From: Halalkalicoccus jeotgali B3
Lineage (GTDB): Archaea; Halobacteriota; Halobacteria; Halobacteriales; Halalkalicoccaceae
Assembly (NCBI RefSeq): GCF_000196895.1
Contig: NC_014297.1
Coordinates: 1,184,119 to 1,248,118 of the forward strand
DNA: 64,000 nt
Reading direction: 5' to 3'
The notes below the pieces were generated by a model. It was not told the DNA's origin, ran no database searches, and saw nothing but the letters and a program-made list of their open reading frames with translations. Position numbers and translations under genes: made by a program. This document shows positions 61,379 to 64,000 of the stretch, piece by piece (positions within the stretch are counted from its first letter, which is position 1; the number at the start of each line of letters is the position of its first letter).

Positions 61379-61810
61379 ATGGCACAGCGCGTCCTTGTCC
61401 CGATCGATGGCTCGCCACAGGCACAGGAGTCGTTCGAATACGCTATCCGCGAGTTCCCCGACGCGACCCTGATCGCGCTCACCGTTCTCGATCCGGCGGA
61501 GATGAGTGCCGGCGGGACTGAGATGGGGATGGCATCGTACGCCGACCGCTGGATGGAGGTCGAAGAGGAGCGTGCCGAGGAACGGTTCGATCGGGTTCGC
61601 GCGCTCGCGGCCGACGGCGACGTCGCGCTCGAGACCCAAACCGTGCTCGGTCGACCCGCACGGGCCATCGTCGAGTACGCCGAGGACAACGACGTCGATC
61701 ACGTCGTCATGGGGAGTCATGGACGCGACGGCGTCTCGCGCATCCTGTTGGGGAGCGTCGCCGAAACCGTCGTTCGACGCTCACCGTGTCCAGTCACCGT
61801 CGTGCGGTAG
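61379..61810 (+). CDS. universal stress protein (UspA family)
   Basis: A 143-residue Usp domain. The start MAQRVLVPIDGSPQAQESFE and the ATP-binding end MGSHGRDGVSRILLGSVAET (G-2x-G-9x-GS pattern) show the nucleotide-binding type. LARPARAIVEYAE-like residues follow the first beta-alpha unit. Usp proteins are thought to buffer stress; the specific role is unknown. It lies 38 bp downstream of herA on the same strand, so cotranscription is possible. Confidence 0.93.
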   Translation: MAQRVLVPIDGSPQAQESFEYAIREFPDATLIALTVLDPAEMSAGGTEMGMASYADRWMEVEEERAEERFDRVRALAADGDVALETQTVLGRPARAIVEYAEDNDVDHVVMGSHGRDGVSRILLGSVAETVVRRSPCPVTVVR

Positions 61811-61878
61811 TCGCCGGCCATCGTTCGGCCCGGAGGCCCACCGGAGACGGTTTTACCTCTCGGTCCCCTTCTCGAGGT

Positions 61879-62127
61879 ATGGTCCGTCTCGATACCGCGA
61901 CCGTCGGCGGCGGGTTCGTCCTCGCCGGACTCACACACCTCCTCGCACCGCGACCGTTGCTCGCGGTCGCCCGTCGTGCCTACCGGCAAGTGCTGGCCGC
62001 GGAGTTCGATGGGGACGAGCGAACTGAACGGCGCGTCCGTGCGGTCGGTTTGGTGTTGCTCGCGATCGGGACCGTCGTGGCTCCGGCCCGGAGGTCGATC
62101 TCGATCGTGCTCGAGAAGTCGAGATAG
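61879..62127 (+). CDS. small membrane protein
   Basis: An 82-residue protein with two hydrophobic stretches (ATVGGGFVLAGLTHLLAPRP and VRAVGLVLLAIGTVVAPARR) separated by an Arg/Glu-rich loop. It ends SISIVLEKSR. No family is recognised. The start ATG at 61879 is preferred over an in-frame reading from 61786 that would overlap the Usp gene. It is plausible but could not be supported beyond its hydrophobic pattern and a good start context. Confidence 0.6.
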   Translation: MVRLDTATVGGGFVLAGLTHLLAPRPLLAVARRAYRQVLAAEFDGDERTERRVRAVGLVLLAIGTVVAPARRSISIVLEKSR

Positions 62128-62295
62128 GAACAACTAGCTCTGCTGAAAGTATAAACTTTCTTACTAGATCTACGCCAGTCGTGAAACGTCGTTAGTAGTG
62201 TATCAATTCGGTAAAATGAAGAAAAACGGAATGAAATCTCGTGTCATTATATGTACTTGTCTAACACATAGGAAAACAGACACGAGGTGTCCCCG
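62128..62295. other. AT-rich intergenic region, no gene seen
   Basis: This 168-bp spacer is much more A/T-rich than the window average. An inverted repeat gaaagt/actttc (62145-62160) around ataa suggests a terminator-like hairpin after the small membrane gene. A/T patches such as gtatcaattcgg, aatgaagaaaaacgg and cattatatgtac near 62200-62255 look like promoter material for the gene at 62296. No tRNA, CRISPR repeat or IS terminus was recognised. Confidence 0.5.
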
Positions 62296-62562
62296 ATGTC
62301 AGTACCCTCCATTCACACGGACAACACGTCCGGCTGCGCGGACCCCGAACAGCCCACCGATCATGCGAGTCGATTCGATGCCGCGGCCCTCGCCCGTCCG
62401 GTCGAGGCGGTCGCCTTCTGGAGCGCGATTGCCCTTCCGTTTCTGTATCTCCCGTTGTTGGTCAGCGGGCTCGGCTCGACGGCCCAACTCACCGCGTTTC
62501 TCGCGTTGCTCGCCGTTCACGCCGCTTCGATCGTTGGCGGTCACCGGTATAATCGACGCTAG
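62296..62562 (+). CDS. small two-helix membrane protein
   Basis: An 88-residue protein. A hydrophilic head (MSVPSIHTDNTSGCADPEQP) precedes two helices (VEAVAFWSAIALPFLYLPLL and TAQLTAFLALLAVHAASIVG) and a short basic tail HRYNRR. No domain family is recognised. It is a plausible real gene given the A/T-rich promoter region upstream. The spacer from 62563 to 62703 before the convergent ABC gene holds nothing recognisable. Confidence 0.62.
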   Translation: MSVPSIHTDNTSGCADPEQPTDHASRFDAAALARPVEAVAFWSAIALPFLYLPLLVSGLGSTAQLTAFLALLAVHAASIVGGHRYNRR

Positions 62563-62703
62563 ACGACTACTGTTCGTTCGTCGTATCGAGTGCGTTCCGG
62601 GGCGAAAAGTCGGACACTCCCTGGAGCCGGTTCGTCGGATCCGTCGAATCGTTCGCCGGGACAGTGACGTATGGCCGGACTGTTCGGTCGGGAAAACGAA
62701 CGT

Positions 62704-63509
62704 CTACCGGTCGTGTTCACGGGCGGTTTCGGGTTCTTCGTCTCCGGATGGTCTCTGATCCGGAACCGCCGCCTGTGGCGTCTCGTGGGTTACCTCGAGG
62801 AAGGCGTCCTCCAGACTCCGCTGTTTGCCGGTTTCCGCGCGCCGTTTCAGGTCGTCGGGCGACCCCTCCGCGACGAGACGTCCGTCGTGAATCACGCCCA
62901 CGGCGTCGGCGAGTTCGTCGACGACGGGGAGGATGTGCGTCGAGAGGAGGATCGTCATCTCCTGGGCGGCGAGCTCCGCGATGGTATCGCGCATGGTCCG
63001 GGCGGCCCGTGGATCCAGGCCCGTCGTCGGTTCGTCGAGGAATACGACCTGCGGGCGGTGGAGAACCGCCTGCATGATACCGAGTTTCTTTCGCATCCCC
63101 GTCGAGTACGAGTCGATGCGCTTGTCGGCGCCCTCGACGAGGTCGAAGCGCTCGAACAGTTCGGTCATCCGCTCGCGGGCTTCCGTCTCGGGGACGTCGC
63201 GGAGACCGGCGATATATGTCAACTGTTCGCGGCCCGTCAACTCGTCGTACAGGGGGGCTCGTCGGGCAAGTAGCCGATGTGGGGCGTGACGCTATCGCGG
63301 TGCTCGATAGAGGCCCCGGCGACGCGTGCGGTGCCGCTGGTGGGCCGGGTAAGCGTCGTGAGCATCCGCATCGTCGTCGTCTTTCCTGCGCCGTTGGGCC
63401 CCAGAAACCCATAGACGCTCCCCGATTCGATCGAGAGGGTGAGATCGTCGACCGCGGTTTCCTCGCCGTAGCGTTTGGTCAGTCCTCTCGTTTCGATAGC
63501 AGCGGTCAT
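62704..63509 (-). pseudogene. ABC transporter ATPase, frameshifted as written
   Basis: The N-terminal part (63509 to 63237) has [20 protein letters not shown], Walker [15 protein letters not shown] and IGYLPDEPP; the C-terminal part (frame from about 63251 down to 62704) has [16 protein letters not shown], the signature YSTGMRKKLGIMQAVLH, Walker B VFLDEPTTGLDP and the H-loop LSTHILPVVDELADAVGV. The frames differ by one base at a run of six G (63252-63257, plus strand); one more base in that run would restore [12 protein letters not shown]. It belongs to the CcmA/DrrA type. No permease gene is adjacent. It may be a true pseudogene or a homopolymer sequencing error. Confidence 0.88.
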
Positions 63510-63685
63510 GGCTCGTGTTACTCCCGGGCCCGTATATATTTTCTTGCTGACTTATTATGAAATATTGTGGCGGAGGGCGGCGTAAGCGTAGCCGACGGCC
63601 GAGGGAGCGTCGGCTCTCAGTACAGCGAAAAGCATTACATTTGTCCACTTTCAAATTTGAAATGCCAAAATCATAAGTATATAGG
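63510..63685. promoter_or_regulatory. AT-rich spacer upstream of the ABC gene
   Basis: A 176-bp spacer with no convincing gene. Its left end carries gtatatatttt (63532-63542), a TATA-like stretch in the right place for the leftward ABC gene. A/T-rich stretches such as ttcaaatttgaaatg and tcataagtatatagg lie near 63653-63685, just after the stop of the leftward DMT gene, where a terminator is expected. The sequence ttcaaatttgaa is a perfect 12-bp palindrome. Confidence 0.5.
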
Positions 63686-64000
63686 TTACAGTCGGTCGGT
63701 TATCGCGGCCCGCATCGCGGGGAGTTCAGCGACGAGTTGGCGGCGCTTGATCAGGCAAAAGCCGACGAAGATAATCAAAAAGCCCCCGATGGTCGCTGGA
63801 TCGAGCGCCTCGGCGAGCAACAGCCACCCGGCGATCGCCGTGACGACCGGAACGACGTAGGAGACGAGGTTGATCTCGATCGGTCCAAGCCGTTCGAGCA
63901 GGTCGAAATACAGGAGAAAGCCGACCGCGCTCGAGACGACCGCGAGGTAGGCGAGCGCGAGGACGGCCTCGGAACTCCACTCGACGGCCGCGAAAGCCTC
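63686..64000 (-). CDS. DMT (EamA) family permease, 3' part only
   Basis: The last 104 residues of an EamA-type drug/metabolite transporter, running off the right edge. In reading order: the helix AVLALAYLAVVSSAVGFLLY, LLERLGPIEINLVSYVVPVV (typical EamA block preceding the final helices), TAIAGWLLLAEALDPATIGG and FLIIFVGFCLIKRRQL. The stop codon is at 63686-63688. EamA repeats have about five helices each, so this covers most of the second repeat. The substrate is unknown. Confidence 0.88.
   Translation of the reverse strand, partial: EAFAAVEWSSEAVLALAYLAVVSSAVGFLLYFDLLERLGPIEINLVSYVVPVVTAIAGWLLLAEALDPATIGGFLIIFVGFCLIKRRQLVAELPAMRAAITDRL

Noticed and set aside
62128-62160. Insertion-sequence terminus in the AT-rich spacer
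   Set aside because: A short gctctgctgaaag stretch looked IS-like, but no matching opposite terminus, target duplication or transposase was found.

Overview
The window comes from a haloarchaeon (class Halobacteria). Coding density is high, third positions are very GC-rich, and the proteins are acidic (long D/E-rich stretches). Recognised markers include HMG-CoA reductase, the archaeal GatD amidotransferase subunit, a SAMP1-like ubiquitin-fold protein, NurA and HerA repair proteins, a HalX response regulator, an archaeal Vms1-like peptidyl-tRNA hydrolase and many small haloarchaeal zinc-ribbon and membrane proteins. I cannot name the genus. No rRNA, tRNA, CRISPR array or transposase was found. 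The sequence looks chromosomal, with a few decayed or accessory patches.

Layout. 1-3.5 kb: the 5' part of pyrG, an alpha/beta hydrolase, PspA and an HPP membrane protein. 3.6-8.1 kb: four paralogous four-helix membrane proteins in alternating orientation, with a 63-residue protein between the third and fourth. 8.2-10.8 kb: a Tat lipoprotein and a translationally coupled dgcN-dgcA pair, probably for D-glutamate catabolism. 10.9-19.7 kb: phosphate and SLC13 transporters, Vms1-like hydrolase, a two-domain ArsR-type regulator, gatD, an acetyltransferase, and a SAMP1 gene that lacks the expected stop after its diglycine. 19.8-25.4 kb: a potassium and ion-homeostasis cluster of RCK/TrkA-C proteins, a CPA2 antiporter and a TVGYGD channel. 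25.4-38.3 kb: two AI-2E family permeases, uridine phosphorylase, deoC, a permease-Usp fusion, a tRNA methylthiotransferase, MscS, CDF, HIT, map, a structured intergenic element, and an Ntn-type asparaginase.

38.3-41.1 kb holds an AT-rich promoter region, two unrecognised acidic genes overlapping as ATGA, and icd. The 3' end of icd appears to have been duplicated around a 60-bp hairpin element. 41.1-44 kb has a hydrolase, an orphan gvpN, a cupin and a zinc-ribbon protein. 44.0-51.1 kb is a signalling and polysaccharide region: a receiver protein, a membrane-anchored HEAT-repeat protein and a processive family 2 glycosyltransferase are translationally coupled. They converge on a 1180-residue PAS/GAF histidine kinase with its HalX regulator. 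51.3-64 kb carries hmgA, a degraded PiT remnant, an amidohydrolase, gpmI, nurA, herA, a Usp protein, small membrane proteins, an ABC ATPase and the end of a DMT permease.

The most unusual points are the alternating quartet, the SAMP1 read-through, the receiver-HEAT-glycosyltransferase operon, the hairpin element in the icd tail, and the three-hairpin element upstream of map. As written, the glycosyltransferase and the ABC ATPase each carry a single-base frameshift. The ABC lesion lies in a C/G run, and the PiT remnant also shifts frame at a G run. Sequencing error should be excluded before these are called pseudogenes.
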